Positions 15,043 to 23,426 of a stretch of 64,000 bases of DNA are shown in pieces. The notes beneath the pieces were generated by a model. It was given only the letters and a program-made list of their open reading frames with translations, did no database searches and was not told where the DNA came from. The translations under genes and the position numbers were made by a program. How positions within the stretch are numbered: position 1 is the first letter of the stretch; every line of letters begins with the position of its first letter. Origin of the DNA: Mesorhizobium sp. ORS 3324 (GTDB lineage: Bacteria > Pseudomonadota > Alphaproteobacteria > Rhizobiales > Rhizobiaceae); assembly GCA_000824825.2 (NCBI GenBank), contig LM655194.1, positions 491,632 through 555,631 on the forward strand. Direction: 5' to 3'.

Positions 15043-16356
15043 TTACTCCGCAGCCACCTTGGCCATCGGATTGTTGGGGTGCGTCGTCCAGTTGGCGTAG
15101 ATCGGCGACACCGGCTTGCCGGTGCGCTGGTCCATCGAGCCGGCCGCCAGCGGCTCCATGGTGATGCAGCCTTCCACCGGGCAGACATTGACGCAGAGGT
15201 TGCAGCCGACGCATTCGGCCTCGATGACCTCGAAATGCCGCTTGCCGTCGACGAGTGCGGTGATCGCCTGGTGCGAGGTGTCCTCGCAGGCGATGTGGCA
15301 GCGGCCGCATTTGATGCAGGCGTCCTGGTCGATACGCGCCTTGGCGACATAGTTGAGGTTGAGATACTGCCAGTCGGTGACGTTTGGCGTGGCGCGGCCG
15401 ATGATGTCTGACAGCGAGGCATGCCCCTTCTCGTCCATCCAGTTCTCCAGCCCTGCGATCATCTCCTGCACGATCTTGAAGCCGTAGGTCATCGCCGCCG
15501 TGCAGACCTGCACGTTGCCGGCGCCGAGCGCCATGAATTCCGCGGCGTCACGCCAGGTGGTTATGCCGCCGATGCCGGAGATCGGCAGGCCGTGCGTTTC
15601 CGGATCGCGCGCGATCTCGGCCACCATGTTCATTGCGATCGGCTTCACCGCCGGGCCGCAATAGCCGCCATGCGAGCCCTTGCCGTCGATGGTCGGCATG
15701 GGCGCGAAATTGTCGAGATCGACCCCGGTGATCGAATTGATGGTGTTGATCAGCGACACCGCGTCGGTGCCGCCGGCCTTGGCCGCGCGCGCCGGCTTGC
15801 GGATGTCGGTGATGTTGGGTGTCAGCTTGGTGATGACCGGCATGCGCGTGTATTGCTTGCACCAGCGCACCACCATCTCGATATATTCCGGCACCTGGCC
15901 AACGGCCGAGCCCATGCCGCGCTCGCTCATGCCGTGCGGACAGCCGAAATTGAGCTCGATGCCGTCAGCCCCGGTCTCCTCGACCAGCGGCAGGATCGCC
16001 TTCCAGCTCTCTTCCACGCAAGGCACCATGATCGAGGCGACCAGCGCCCGATCCGGCCAGTTCATCTTCACCTGCTTCATCTCGCGCAGGTTCGTCTGCA
16101 GGTCGCGGTCGGTGATCAGCTCGATGTTGTTCAGGCCGAGCAGGCGTCGGTCGGCGCCCCAGATCGCGCCGTAGCGTGGGCCGTTGACGTTGACGACCGG
16201 CGGCCCCTCTTCGCCAAGCGTCTTCCAGACCACGCCGCCCCAGCCGGCCTTGAAGGCGCGCTCGACATTATAGGCCTTGTCGGTCGGCGGCGCGGAAGCC
16301 AGCCAGAACGGGTTGGGCGACTTGATGCCGACGAAAGTGTTGCGGATGTCTGCCAT
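15043..16356 (-). CDS. preA: NAD-dependent dihydropyrimidine dehydrogenase, catalytic/Fe-S subunit PreA
   Basis: Cytoplasmic flavoprotein of 437 residues that, with PreT, reduces uracil or thymine to the dihydro form, the first step of the pathway. The FMN barrel keeps the substrate/catalytic motif N136-x2-C139 (ELNFGCPHGM), equivalent to the active-site cysteine of mammalian dihydropyrimidine dehydrogenase. Two C-terminal 4Fe-4S motifs are visible: CIKCGRCHIAC (from C347) and CVGCNLCVNVCP (from C382). The ATG at 16356 is chosen because GGGAGG lies 8 bases upstream; the in-frame ATG at 16362 is only 2 bases from it. It follows preT and shares the RutR-like box at 17772. Confidence 0.94.
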   Translation of the reverse strand: MADIRNTFVGIKSPNPFWLASAPPTDKAYNVERAFKAGWGGVVWKTLGEEGPPVVNVNGPRYGAIWGADRRLLGLNNIELITDRDLQTNLREMKQVKMNWPDRALVASIMVPCVEESWKAILPLVEETGADGIELNFGCPHGMSERGMGSAVGQVPEYIEMVVRWCKQYTRMPVITKLTPNITDIRKPARAAKAGGTDAVSLINTINSITGVDLDNFAPMPTIDGKGSHGGYCGPAVKPIAMNMVAEIARDPETHGLPISGIGGITTWRDAAEFMALGAGNVQVCTAAMTYGFKIVQEMIAGLENWMDEKGHASLSDIIGRATPNVTDWQYLNLNYVAKARIDQDACIKCGRCHIACEDTSHQAITALVDGKRHFEVIEAECVGCNLCVNVCPVEGCITMEPLAAGSMDQRTGKPVSPIYANWTTHPNNPMAKVAAE

Positions 16357-16358
16357 GC

Positions 16359-17723
16359 TCATGCCCTCCCGTTAGAGGTGAATGCCCGGTGGATGGATTC
16401 GGCGGCGTCGCGCCCTTGAGCCACGGCCGAGACCGTCAGGTCGTCGCCGCCGAAGATGCAGTCGCCGCCGGCCCAGACCTTCGCCAGCGAGGTGCGCCCT
16501 TCCGCGTCGACCTTGATGCGGCCCCCTTCGAGCTCGATCGAGGCGACACTGCCGTTGAGCACGGCCGGCACGAAGCTCTGGCCGATCGCCTTGAACACCT
16601 GATCGGCGGCGAGGGTAAGCCGCTCGCCGGTGCCGACGAGCTTGTCGCCATTCATGGCTGTGTACTCGAGTTCGATCGCCGACACTTTGCCGTTCTCGGC
16701 AATGACGCGCTTCGGCTGCAGCCAGTGGCGGATGGTGACGCCGTTGGCAGCGGCCAGATCCTGCTCGAAGCCGGACGCGTTCATTTGCTCCTGGCCGCGC
16801 CGGTAGCAGATCGTCACCTCCTCGGCGCCTAGCAGCTTAGACTGCACCGCGGCGTCGATCGCCGTCATGCCGCCGCCGATGACGACGACGCGCCGGCCGA
16901 CCGGCAGGCTGGAAAGGTCGCTCGCCTGCCTGAGCTCGGCGATGAACTCGACGGCGTTGGCGACGCCGTCCGCATCCTCGCCTTCGGCACGCAGCGCATT
17001 GACGCCGCCAAGGCCGAGGCCGAGGAACACCGCATCATAGTTGCGGATCAGGTCGGAAAGCTGGAAGTCGCGGCCAAGCACCTTGCCGTTCTGGATGTCG
17101 ATGCCGCCGATCGAGGTCACATAGTCGACTTCGGCCTGGGCGAAATCGTCGACGCTCTTATAGGCGGCGATGCCGTACTCGTTGAGGCCGCCGGCTTTCG
17201 GACGCGCCTCGAGGATCGTCACGTCATGACCGTGGCGGGCGAGGCGATGCGCCGCCGCGAGACCCGCTGGCCCGGCGCCGACCACGGCAACCGTCTTTCC
17301 GGTCGGCTCAGCGCGGTTGTAGAATTGCTTGTTCTCGTCCACCGCGACATCGGTGGCGTAGCGCTGCAGCCGGCCGATCTGCACCGGCTTGCCTTCCGCC
17401 ACCTCGCGCACGCAGACCTCTTCGCAAAGCGTCTCGGTCGGGCAGACGCGGGCGCACATGCCGCCGAGGATGTTCTGGTCGAAGATGGTCTTGGCCGAGC
17501 CCAGCGGATTGCCGGTCGCGATCTGCCGGATGAACATCGGGATGTCGATCGATGTCGGGCAGGCATTCATGCACGGCGCGTCGTAGCAGAAATAGCAGCG
17601 ATCGGCCTCGACCAGCGCCTCGTGGTGATCGAGCGGCGGATGCAGGTCGGAAAAATTGTCAGCATATTGCTCGGCCGACAGCCGTCCGCCGGCGATGCCT
17701 TCGATGAAATGACCAGTCGCCAT
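16359..17723 (-). CDS. preT: NAD-dependent dihydropyrimidine dehydrogenase subunit PreT
   Basis: NADH-binding electron-entry subunit of 454 residues, related to the small subunit of glutamate synthase. The N-terminal Fe-S cysteines are C43, C46, C51 and C55 (CYFCYDAPCMNAC) with further cysteines at 90, 94, 100 and 104. The FAD loop is VVGAGPAGLAAAHRLARHG and the NAD loop is VVVIGGGMTAIDAA. AAGGGG lies 7-8 bases before the ATG at 17723. It is first in the operon with preA, directly behind a RutR-like box. Confidence 0.93.
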   Translation of the reverse strand: MATGHFIEGIAGGRLSAEQYADNFSDLHPPLDHHEALVEADRCYFCYDAPCMNACPTSIDIPMFIRQIATGNPLGSAKTIFDQNILGGMCARVCPTETLCEEVCVREVAEGKPVQIGRLQRYATDVAVDENKQFYNRAEPTGKTVAVVGAGPAGLAAAHRLARHGHDVTILEARPKAGGLNEYGIAAYKSVDDFAQAEVDYVTSIGGIDIQNGKVLGRDFQLSDLIRNYDAVFLGLGLGGVNALRAEGEDADGVANAVEFIAELRQASDLSSLPVGRRVVVIGGGMTAIDAAVQSKLLGAEEVTICYRRGQEQMNASGFEQDLAAANGVTIRHWLQPKRVIAENGKVSAIELEYTAMNGDKLVGTGERLTLAADQVFKAIGQSFVPAVLNGSVASIELEGGRIKVDAEGRTSLAKVWAGGDCIFGGDDLTVSAVAQGRDAAESIHRAFTSNGRA

Positions 17724-17771
17724 TCCAGTTCCCCTTGTTTTGTTTTGGGGAAGGCTAGCACGTTTTATTTT

Positions 17772-17787
17772 TTTATCAATTGGTCAA
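17772..17787. promoter_or_regulatory. Predicted RutR operator upstream of preTA
   Basis: TTTATCAATTGGTCAA agrees with the recalled E. coli RutR consensus TTGACCAnnTGGTCAA at 12 of 14 defined positions; the right half-site is perfect. It lies 49 bases before the preT start in an AT-rich promoter-like stretch. Confidence 0.68.
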
Positions 17788-17836
17788 TTTTCGGCCAAGT
17801 CACTGCAACGACTGAATAAAAACTTGATAATTACAG

Positions 17837-18562
17837 TCATATTATAGCGGCGACTGCTGTCTCCGACGGCTCGCTGCTTGCGATCCTGTGGCCATGGATC
17901 GACCTGATCTCGTCCGCGACCAGCTCCTGCAATCGCCACAGATTGCGGTCGTGGATGCCGAATGTCTCGAGGTGGCTGACGGTATTGTAGAGATACTCCG
18001 CGCCCGACCCGACATGGCCGCAGGCGCGCGCGAGCACCCATGCCACCTTATCCAGCGGCTGACCGAGGGAGGTGCCCCTGCCGCTCACGCCGACCCAGAA
18101 ACCCAAGGCCCTGAGCGCCCCTTGGGGCGTGCGTACCGGAACCCATCTGACCGAGCTAACCGCCTCGTGATCGTCGATTTCACGCCGCAGCAGTCTCTCG
18201 ATCTGGGCCGGCTTCTCGCCGTCGGGCAGACGGTAGATAACGCCGTCGCAACGCCCGCCGCGCTCGAGCGCCATCATCAGCCCGGGCTGCTCTGCGCTGC
18301 CCCTCCAGCGCACAAGGTCCAGACAGAAGGAGCGATGCCAGCCATAGGCCGAGGCGCGCCGTTGCTCGACGGATTCGAAGGCCGGCTTCCAGATCAGCGA
18401 GCCATAGGCGAACACCCAGAGCGGCCCCTCGTCGGCTTCGCCCGACAGGCGCAAGGCAAGCGTGCGGAAATCGTCGTCGTTCAACTGCGTCCAGGCTCCG
18501 CTCGGACCGGGATCGACCTCCTCCCGGTGGCACAGAGCGACAAGCTCAGGCGTGAGCGACAT
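17837..18562 (-). CDS. ChaC-family gamma-glutamylcyclotransferase
   Basis: Cytoplasmic enzyme of 241 residues. Family members split glutathione into 5-oxoproline and Cys-Gly; older annotations call them cation transport regulator ChaC. The substrate loop FAYGSLIWKPAF is the ChaC signature, followed by the typical YGWHRSFCLDLVRWRG segment and GLMMALERGGRCDGVIYRL. The start MSLTPELVAL at 18562 is chosen because upstream in-frame sequence is repetitive and non-family. It is divergent from the VOC gene. An 18-base tandem repeat lies just upstream. Confidence 0.88.
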   Translation of the reverse strand: MSLTPELVALCHREEVDPGPSGAWTQLNDDDFRTLALRLSGEADEGPLWVFAYGSLIWKPAFESVEQRRASAYGWHRSFCLDLVRWRGSAEQPGLMMALERGGRCDGVIYRLPDGEKPAQIERLLRREIDDHEAVSSVRWVPVRTPQGALRALGFWVGVSGRGTSLGQPLDKVAWVLARACGHVGSGAEYLYNTVSHLETFGIHDRNLWRLQELVADEIRSIHGHRIASSEPSETAVAAII

Positions 18563-18583
18563 CCGACGTATGGAAAACAAGAG

Positions 18584-18618
18584 CCCCTCTTTGACACCAG
18601 CCCCCTCTTTGACGCTAG
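18584..18618. repeat. Two-copy 18-bp tandem repeat upstream of chaC
   Basis: CCCCTCTTTGACACCAG is followed directly by CCCCCTCTTTGACGCTAG: 17-18 bp units with only a few differences. It lies 22-56 bases upstream of the ChaC start in the divergent promoter region, so it could be a pair of regulator half-sites or a chance duplication. Confidence 0.5.
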
Positions 18619-18768
18619 CAAAGTCGAAAACCGCGGAGTGTGCAAGATTGCGGGCTCCGGCGCCTTGCCGTTCTCGATTTCTGGACCAGATGTCGGATTT
18701 CTGTCGCCGAGATCGTCCTAAGATGGATCGAACCGCGATCGCTGCCTGAACCGGTGAGGAGACCGACC

Positions 18769-19539
18769 ATGCCGAATTCCCCCTTCTTTTGGTACGAGTT
18801 GATGACCACCGACCTCGACGCCGCCGAGGCCTTCTATACCGCCGTTGTCGGCTGGAGGGCCGAGCCCTTCGACAAGACGCCGGGCATGCCCCGCTACATC
18901 GTGATGAATGCCGGCGAGCGCGGCGTCGGCGGGCTGATGACGATGCCCGAGGATGCCACCAAGATGGGGATGCCGCCGGCCTGGCTCGGCTACATCCACA
19001 CCACGGATGTCGATGCCTCAACCAAGGCGCTGCGGGAAGCCGGTGGCGCTGTCCATCGCGCACCGGAAGACATTCCGGGTGTCGGCCGCTTCGCTGTCGT
19101 CGCCGATCCGCAGGGCGCGACCTTCATGCTCCTGCAGCCCAATGGCCCGGACCAGCCGCCGGTGCCCGCTACCACGCCCGGCCATATCGGCTGGAATGAA
19201 CTCTACACCTCGGACTGGAAAGCGGCTTTCGACTTCTATTCCGGCCAGTTCGGCTGGGAGAGCGCCGGCGAGTTCGACATGGGCGAGATGGGCATCTACA
19301 AGACCTTCACCGCCGGGCCGCAATCGGGCGGCGGCATGATGAACAAGCCGCCTCAGATCCCGGTGCCGGTCTGGCAGTTCTATTTCAACGTCGACGCCAT
19401 AGACGCGGCGGCCAAGCGCGTCACCGACAACGGCGGCAAGATCCTGATGGGGCCGATGGAGGTGCCGAGCGCGCAGTGGGTGGTCCAGTGCCAGGACCCA
19501 CAAGGCGCGCATTTCGCGCTGCTCGCCCCGGTTCGGTAA
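18769..19539 (+). CDS. Two-domain VOC (glyoxalase/bleomycin-resistance fold) protein
   Basis: Cytoplasmic protein of 256 residues made of two tandem VOC domains, about 4-118 (FFWYELMTTDLDAAEAFYTAVVGW) and 128-250 (IGWNELYTSDWKAAFDFYSGQFGW), like the Cfp30B/27-kDa-antigen group. Each domain ends with the usual PQGA-F-LL-P strand. GTGAGGAG is 8 bases before the ATG at 18769. Substrate unknown. It is divergent from the ChaC gene; both may relate to glutathione or aldehyde stress, but only position supports this. Confidence 0.88.
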   Translation: MPNSPFFWYELMTTDLDAAEAFYTAVVGWRAEPFDKTPGMPRYIVMNAGERGVGGLMTMPEDATKMGMPPAWLGYIHTTDVDASTKALREAGGAVHRAPEDIPGVGRFAVVADPQGATFMLLQPNGPDQPPVPATTPGHIGWNELYTSDWKAAFDFYSGQFGWESAGEFDMGEMGIYKTFTAGPQSGGGMMNKPPQIPVPVWQFYFNVDAIDAAAKRVTDNGGKILMGPMEVPSAQWVVQCQDPQGAHFALLAPVR

Positions 19540-19670
19540 CAACATCGCTTCGCGATTGCCGAAACCGGCAGCAACAGGCGATCTCCCCTCGTGGCTACGT
19601 CGCGGGGGGACGTTCGACCCGCTGCGGAAGACCGGCAGGACAGTGAAGGCGCTGTCTCGCCGAAATCACC

Positions 19671-20159
19671 TTACTCCGGCGTCAGCACCGCCACCTTGAG
19701 GTCGGCCTTCTTGGCGCCGCTGAGCTGAACGGTCGCCGGACCGGCGGACAGTTTGAAACGCACGCTCTTGCGAATGCCCGGGCAGGCTTTCGCGCGGCTG
19801 AAGCCCGCCGACTTCACGGCATGGCCGTCCTGAACGACATCGATCCAGACTTCATCCGACAGGCTGAACTGGAGCTCGCCTTCAGTTGGTACGGTCACGC
19901 TTGCCGTCGCGCCGAACGTGCCGGCTGCCGGCGCACGTGCCGGCGGAATCTCAAAGCTGACCGTGTCGACCGCCGCAAGTGCCAAATCCACTGCTTGCCC
20001 GACTGCCAGGTCAGCGCCGGACTGCGCTGCGGGAGCTGCCGGAAACAGGGCCTGCTCGCGTGCGACCGGCCATTTGAAGGCACCACAACCGGCGTCGGCG
20101 GCAATGGCGAGATTCGTGCCTGCAAGGAACGCGAATAAGCTGATGGCGGCTTTCTTCAT
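19671..20159 (-). CDS. Secreted protein of unknown function
   Basis: Predicted periplasmic protein of 162 residues with a Sec signal (MKKAAISLFAFLAGTNLAIA) and mature part DAGCGAFKWPVAREQALF. The middle is alanine/valine-rich and beta-like, and the C-terminus (IRKSVRFKLSAGPATVQLSGAKKADLKVAVL) looks like a small beta-sandwich. Cysteines occur in AGCGAF and KACPGI and could form one disulfide. I do not recognise a characterised family. It is divergent from the doxX gene at 20361, with a GTATCG-n6-CGATAC palindrome 27 bases upstream. Confidence 0.72.
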   Translation of the reverse strand: MKKAAISLFAFLAGTNLAIAADAGCGAFKWPVAREQALFPAAPAAQSGADLAVGQAVDLALAAVDTVSFEIPPARAPAAGTFGATASVTVPTEGELQFSLSDEVWIDVVQDGHAVKSAGFSRAKACPGIRKSVRFKLSAGPATVQLSGAKKADLKVAVLTPE

Positions 20160-20185
20160 GGCAAAGGTGACCCAGATAGTGTGGA

Positions 20186-20203
20186 GTATCGATTCACCGA
20201 TAC
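20186..20203. promoter_or_regulatory. GTATCG-n6-CGATAC palindrome in a divergent promoter
   Basis: GTATCGATTCACCGATAC has perfect 6-base arms. It lies 27 bases upstream of the secreted-protein start (20159) and about 160 bases from the divergent doxX start (20361), next to the AT-rich ACTATAGCGATATAAAT. Size and symmetry fit a dimeric repressor such as a TetR-type protein; the regulator is unknown. Confidence 0.5.
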
Positions 20204-20360
20204 AACTATAGCGATATAAATGCAACCATGGAGAGAACAAAAACGTGAACTTGGGAACCATTCCATCACCGATTGTTGATGGCAGGCCATGGGAAGTGAG
20301 TGGTCCGTTGCCGGACGATAATTTATGGCCGGTCCCGAAGGGGGTAAAATGGAGCTTTAG

Positions 20361-20759
20361 ATGAAGCTTTTGGAAAGCCTCGCCCAATACCGCCCTCAGG
20401 TGCTGGGCGTGCTCCGCATCATGGCGGCGTTGCAGTTCATCGAGCACGGCACCCAGAAACTGTTCAATTTTCCTGCCGGCGTCCATGCCGGACCGTTGAC
20501 CGGGCTTGCGCTCACGTCGGCGATCCTCGAGTTTGCCGGCGGCGTGCTGCTGGCGCTGGGGCTCTTCACGCGCCCGGTGGCGTTCCTGCTCTGCGGCGAG
20601 ATGGCGGTTGCCTATTTCATGGTGCACATGCCGCGCAACTTCTTCCCGGCCAACAACGGCGGCGACGCAGCCATCCTGTTCTGCTTCGTCTTCCTCTATC
20701 TGTTCTTCGCTGGTCCGGGCTCCTTCGCGCTGGACAATCGCGGCAACGCCGAAGCCTGA
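20361..20759 (+). CDS. DoxX-family membrane protein (second copy in the window)
   Basis: Inner-membrane protein of 132 residues with four hydrophobic segments: VLGVLRIMAALQFIEHGTQKLF (the DoxX-type R-x12-GxxKL start), GLALTSAILEFAGGVLLALGLF, VAFLLCGEMAVAYFMVH and AAILFCFVFLYLFFAGPG. The motif FPANNGGDAAILFCFVFLY is typical of the DoxX/YphA group. It is distinct from the copy at 13237. It is divergent from the secreted-protein gene and converges on the flavoprotein gene at 20778. Confidence 0.87.
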   Translation: MKLLESLAQYRPQVLGVLRIMAALQFIEHGTQKLFNFPAGVHAGPLTGLALTSAILEFAGGVLLALGLFTRPVAFLLCGEMAVAYFMVHMPRNFFPANNGGDAAILFCFVFLYLFFAGPGSFALDNRGNAEA

Positions 20760-20777
20760 CGGTAGTGCGCGCCTGGT

Positions 20778-23204
20778 TCAGGCGCGCATCCGTTCGAAAT
20801 TGGCATCGAACAGCGGTACGGGCTGAACGCGCGCCGCATGGCGCTTGCCGAGGATCTCGATCTCGAAGCCGTCCGGCCTGTCGGCGATCTCCTTCGGCAC
20901 ATACCCCATCGCCACCGACTTCTTCGAATTATGGGCATAGCCGCCCGAGGTGACCCAGCCGCGCACGACGCCGTCATGCCAGATTGCCTCGTCGCCGATG
21001 ACATCGGCGTCGGTGGCGTCGACGATGAAGGCACGGAGCCTGAGCTTGCCGCCATTCTTGCGCTCGGCGATCGCTGCTTCCTTGCCGATGAAATCCGCTT
21101 CCTTGCCGTAGGCGACGAAACGGTCGAGCCCGGCCTCGACCGGTCCGTAGATCGGCCGGTATTCGCGCGCCCACGAGCCGTAGTTCTTTTCGAGCCTCAG
21201 CGCATTGAGCGCGCGCGAGCCGAACAGGCCGATGCCGAATTCCTCGCCTGCCGCCATCAGCGCCTGATAGGCGGCGCGCTGATATTCCGGCGCCACCCAG
21301 ATCTCGTAGCCGAGATCGCCGGTGTAGCTCACGCGGCCGACCAGGCAAGGCGCCATGCCGATATCCATCCTGGCGACCGCCATGAAGGGGAAGGCAGCGT
21401 TGGAGACGTCGGCGCGACTGACCTTGGCCAGCACCTCCCTCGCCTTCGGACCGGCGATGGCGAGACCCGTAAGCTCCTGCCCCAGCGCCTCGATTCGAAC
21501 AGAGCCGTCCCCAGGCAGATGCGCCTCGAACCAGCGCATGTGATATTGCTCAGCAACGCCGGAGCCGGCGATGAACCATTCGCCCTCTCCGACATTGGCA
21601 AGCGTGAAATCGCCGATCAGCCTGCCGTCTTGCTTCAGCATCGGCGCCAGCGTCATGCGGCTGGGCTTGGGCAGCTTGCAGGCGAGCATGCGGTCGAGCC
21701 AGGCTGCCGCCCCCTCGCCAGTCACCTCGTACTTGGCGAAGCTCGAAATCTCCGACAGGCCGACGCCGTTGCGAACGGCCGCCACCTCCTTCGCGACATG
21801 CTCGAAGTCGCTCGAGCGCCGCCACGAGAACTCGTCCTTGACGCCTTCGGGCGCATACCAGAGCGGCACCTCCAGCCCATAGGCGACACCCCATTGCGCG
21901 CCCTTGGCGGACAGCGCGTCGTAAACGGGCGTCGTCTTGAGCGGACGTCCGGCCGGCAGCTCCTCGTTCGGGAAGCGGATCGAGAAGCGCCGCGAGTAGT
22001 TCTCGCGCACCTTGGCATTGGTGTAAGCCATCGTCGCCCAGTCGCTGTAGCGCGCCACGTCCATTGCCCAGATATCGGCGCCCGGGTCGCCCTCGATCAT
22101 CCAGTTGGAGAGCGCGAGGCCAACGCCGCCGCCTTGGCTGAAGCCCGCCATGACGCCGCAGGCGACCCAGAAACCGGGCAGGCCGCGCACCGGGCCGACC
22201 AGCGGATTGCCGTCCGGAGCGAAAGTGAAGGGACCGTTGATGATCTGCTTGATGCCGGTGTTCTGGAAAGCAGGGAAATGGCGGAAGCCGACCTCCAGCG
22301 ACGGCGCGATGCGGTCGATGTCCGGCTCCAGCAGCTCATGGCCGAAGTTCCATGGTGTGGAGAACTCGGACCATGGCTTGTTGGCCTTCTCGTAAGTGCC
22401 CATCAGCATGCCGCCGCGCTCCTGGCGCAGATAGAGCTCGCCGTCGAAGTCGACGGCGTGGATGATCTCGGTGCCGGTCTTCTTGTTCCAGTCGGCGACC
22501 TCCGGCATGTCCTCGGTGATCAGGTACATGTGCTCCATCGCCAGCACCGGCAGCTCCAGCCCGACCATGCGGCCAACCTCGCGCGCCCACAGCCCGCCGG
22601 CATTGACGACATGCTCGGCCACCACCTCGCCCTTGTTGGTGATGACGCGCCACAGGCCATCCGGGCGGCGCACGATGTCCTCGACCTTGGTGAAGCGCTC
22701 AACTTCCGCGCCCAGCTTGCGCGCGGCCTTGGCATAGGCGTGTGTCACCCCGGACGGATCGAGATGGCCGTCCTCCCTGTTGCGCACCGCGCCGACGAAT
22801 TGTTTCGGATCGAGGAGCGGCATCAGCTCGGCCGCCTCTTTCGCCGAGATCACCTCGAGGTCGATACCAAGATAGCGGCCCTTGGAAACCACGCCGCGCA
22901 GCCAGTCGAGCCGTGCCTCGGTCGCCGCCAGGAGCACCCCGCCGGTGAGATGCACCCCCGTAGCCTGGCCGGAAAGCTCCTCGATCTCCTTGTAGAGCGA
23001 GATCGTGTATTTCTGCAGCTTGGCGACGTTGGGGTCGCCATTGATGGTGTGCATGCCGCCGGCCGCATGCCAGGTCGAGCCCGAGGTCAGCTCATCGCGT
23101 TCCAGAAGCACGACATCGGTCCAGCCGTGGCGGGCAAGATGGAACAGCACGGAACATCCGACGACACCGCCGCCGATGACCACGACCTTTGCATGCGACT
23201 TCAT
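20778..23204 (-). CDS. FAD-dependent dimethylglycine/sarcosine dehydrogenase-like protein
   Basis: Large cytoplasmic flavoprotein of 808 residues. An N-terminal DAO domain (about 6-365) carries the FAD loop VVVIGGGVVGCSVL and GSTWHAAGGM, whose H46 corresponds to the histidine that binds FAD covalently in dimethylglycine dehydrogenase. An FAO_M linker (about 370-425) leads to a GcvT-like folate-binding domain (about 430-700) and a GcvT C-terminal barrel. Such enzymes oxidatively demethylate N-methyl glycines and pass the one-carbon unit to tetrahydrofolate. It follows the MttB-like gene on the same strand with a 222-base repeat-containing gap, suggesting joint use of a methylated amine or betaine. 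Exact substrate unknown. Confidence 0.88.
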   Translation of the reverse strand: MKSHAKVVVIGGGVVGCSVLFHLARHGWTDVVLLERDELTSGSTWHAAGGMHTINGDPNVAKLQKYTISLYKEIEELSGQATGVHLTGGVLLAATEARLDWLRGVVSKGRYLGIDLEVISAKEAAELMPLLDPKQFVGAVRNREDGHLDPSGVTHAYAKAARKLGAEVERFTKVEDIVRRPDGLWRVITNKGEVVAEHVVNAGGLWAREVGRMVGLELPVLAMEHMYLITEDMPEVADWNKKTGTEIIHAVDFDGELYLRQERGGMLMGTYEKANKPWSEFSTPWNFGHELLEPDIDRIAPSLEVGFRHFPAFQNTGIKQIINGPFTFAPDGNPLVGPVRGLPGFWVACGVMAGFSQGGGVGLALSNWMIEGDPGADIWAMDVARYSDWATMAYTNAKVRENYSRRFSIRFPNEELPAGRPLKTTPVYDALSAKGAQWGVAYGLEVPLWYAPEGVKDEFSWRRSSDFEHVAKEVAAVRNGVGLSEISSFAKYEVTGEGAAAWLDRMLACKLPKPSRMTLAPMLKQDGRLIGDFTLANVGEGEWFIAGSGVAEQYHMRWFEAHLPGDGSVRIEALGQELTGLAIAGPKAREVLAKVSRADVSNAAFPFMAVARMDIGMAPCLVGRVSYTGDLGYEIWVAPEYQRAAYQALMAAGEEFGIGLFGSRALNALRLEKNYGSWAREYRPIYGPVEAGLDRFVAYGKEADFIGKEAAIAERKNGGKLRLRAFIVDATDADVIGDEAIWHDGVVRGWVTSGGYAHNSKKSVAMGYVPKEIADRPDGFEIEILGKRHAARVQPVPLFDANFERMRA

Positions 23205-23284
23205 GGGTTCTTCTCGTTATTTCAGTGAGTTGGATGGTTGAGTGGATTCAGAATGGGAGGCAGTTGTCTCTCCGCAAAAGTCGG

Positions 23285-23412
23285 CGCTGCCCCTCACCCT
23301 TACCCTCTCCCCGTGAAGAACGGGGAGAGGGGGGCGTCAGCGTCGGAGCTTGTCCCTTCTCCCCGTCCTTCACGGGGAGAAGGTGCCGGCAGGCGGATGA
23401 GGGATGGCGCCA
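23285..23412. repeat. Mosaic repeat family B copy 2 (short form)
   Basis: Two hairpins, CCTCTCCCCGTGAAGAACGGGGAGAGG and CTTCTCCCCGTCCTTCACGGGGAGAAG, are followed by GTGCCGGCAGGCGGATGAGG. These share the end and stem motifs of the repeats at 12961 and 46166 but lack their ATTCTGCA middle. It lies between the MttB-like stop (23427) and the flavoprotein start (23204). Confidence 0.7.
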
Positions 23413-23426
23413 GCGTTCCAAAACCA

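Noticed and set aside
20838..23228. Open frame of about 800 codons on the plus strand
   Set aside because: It is antisense to the dimethylglycine-dehydrogenase-like gene, which has clear FAD and GcvT motifs. The plus-strand product shows no recognisable features.
23205..23426. Glycine riboswitch before the GcvT-like gene
   Set aside because: The gap is taken up by the CTCTCCCC hairpin repeat, and no glycine-aptamer core sequence is seen.
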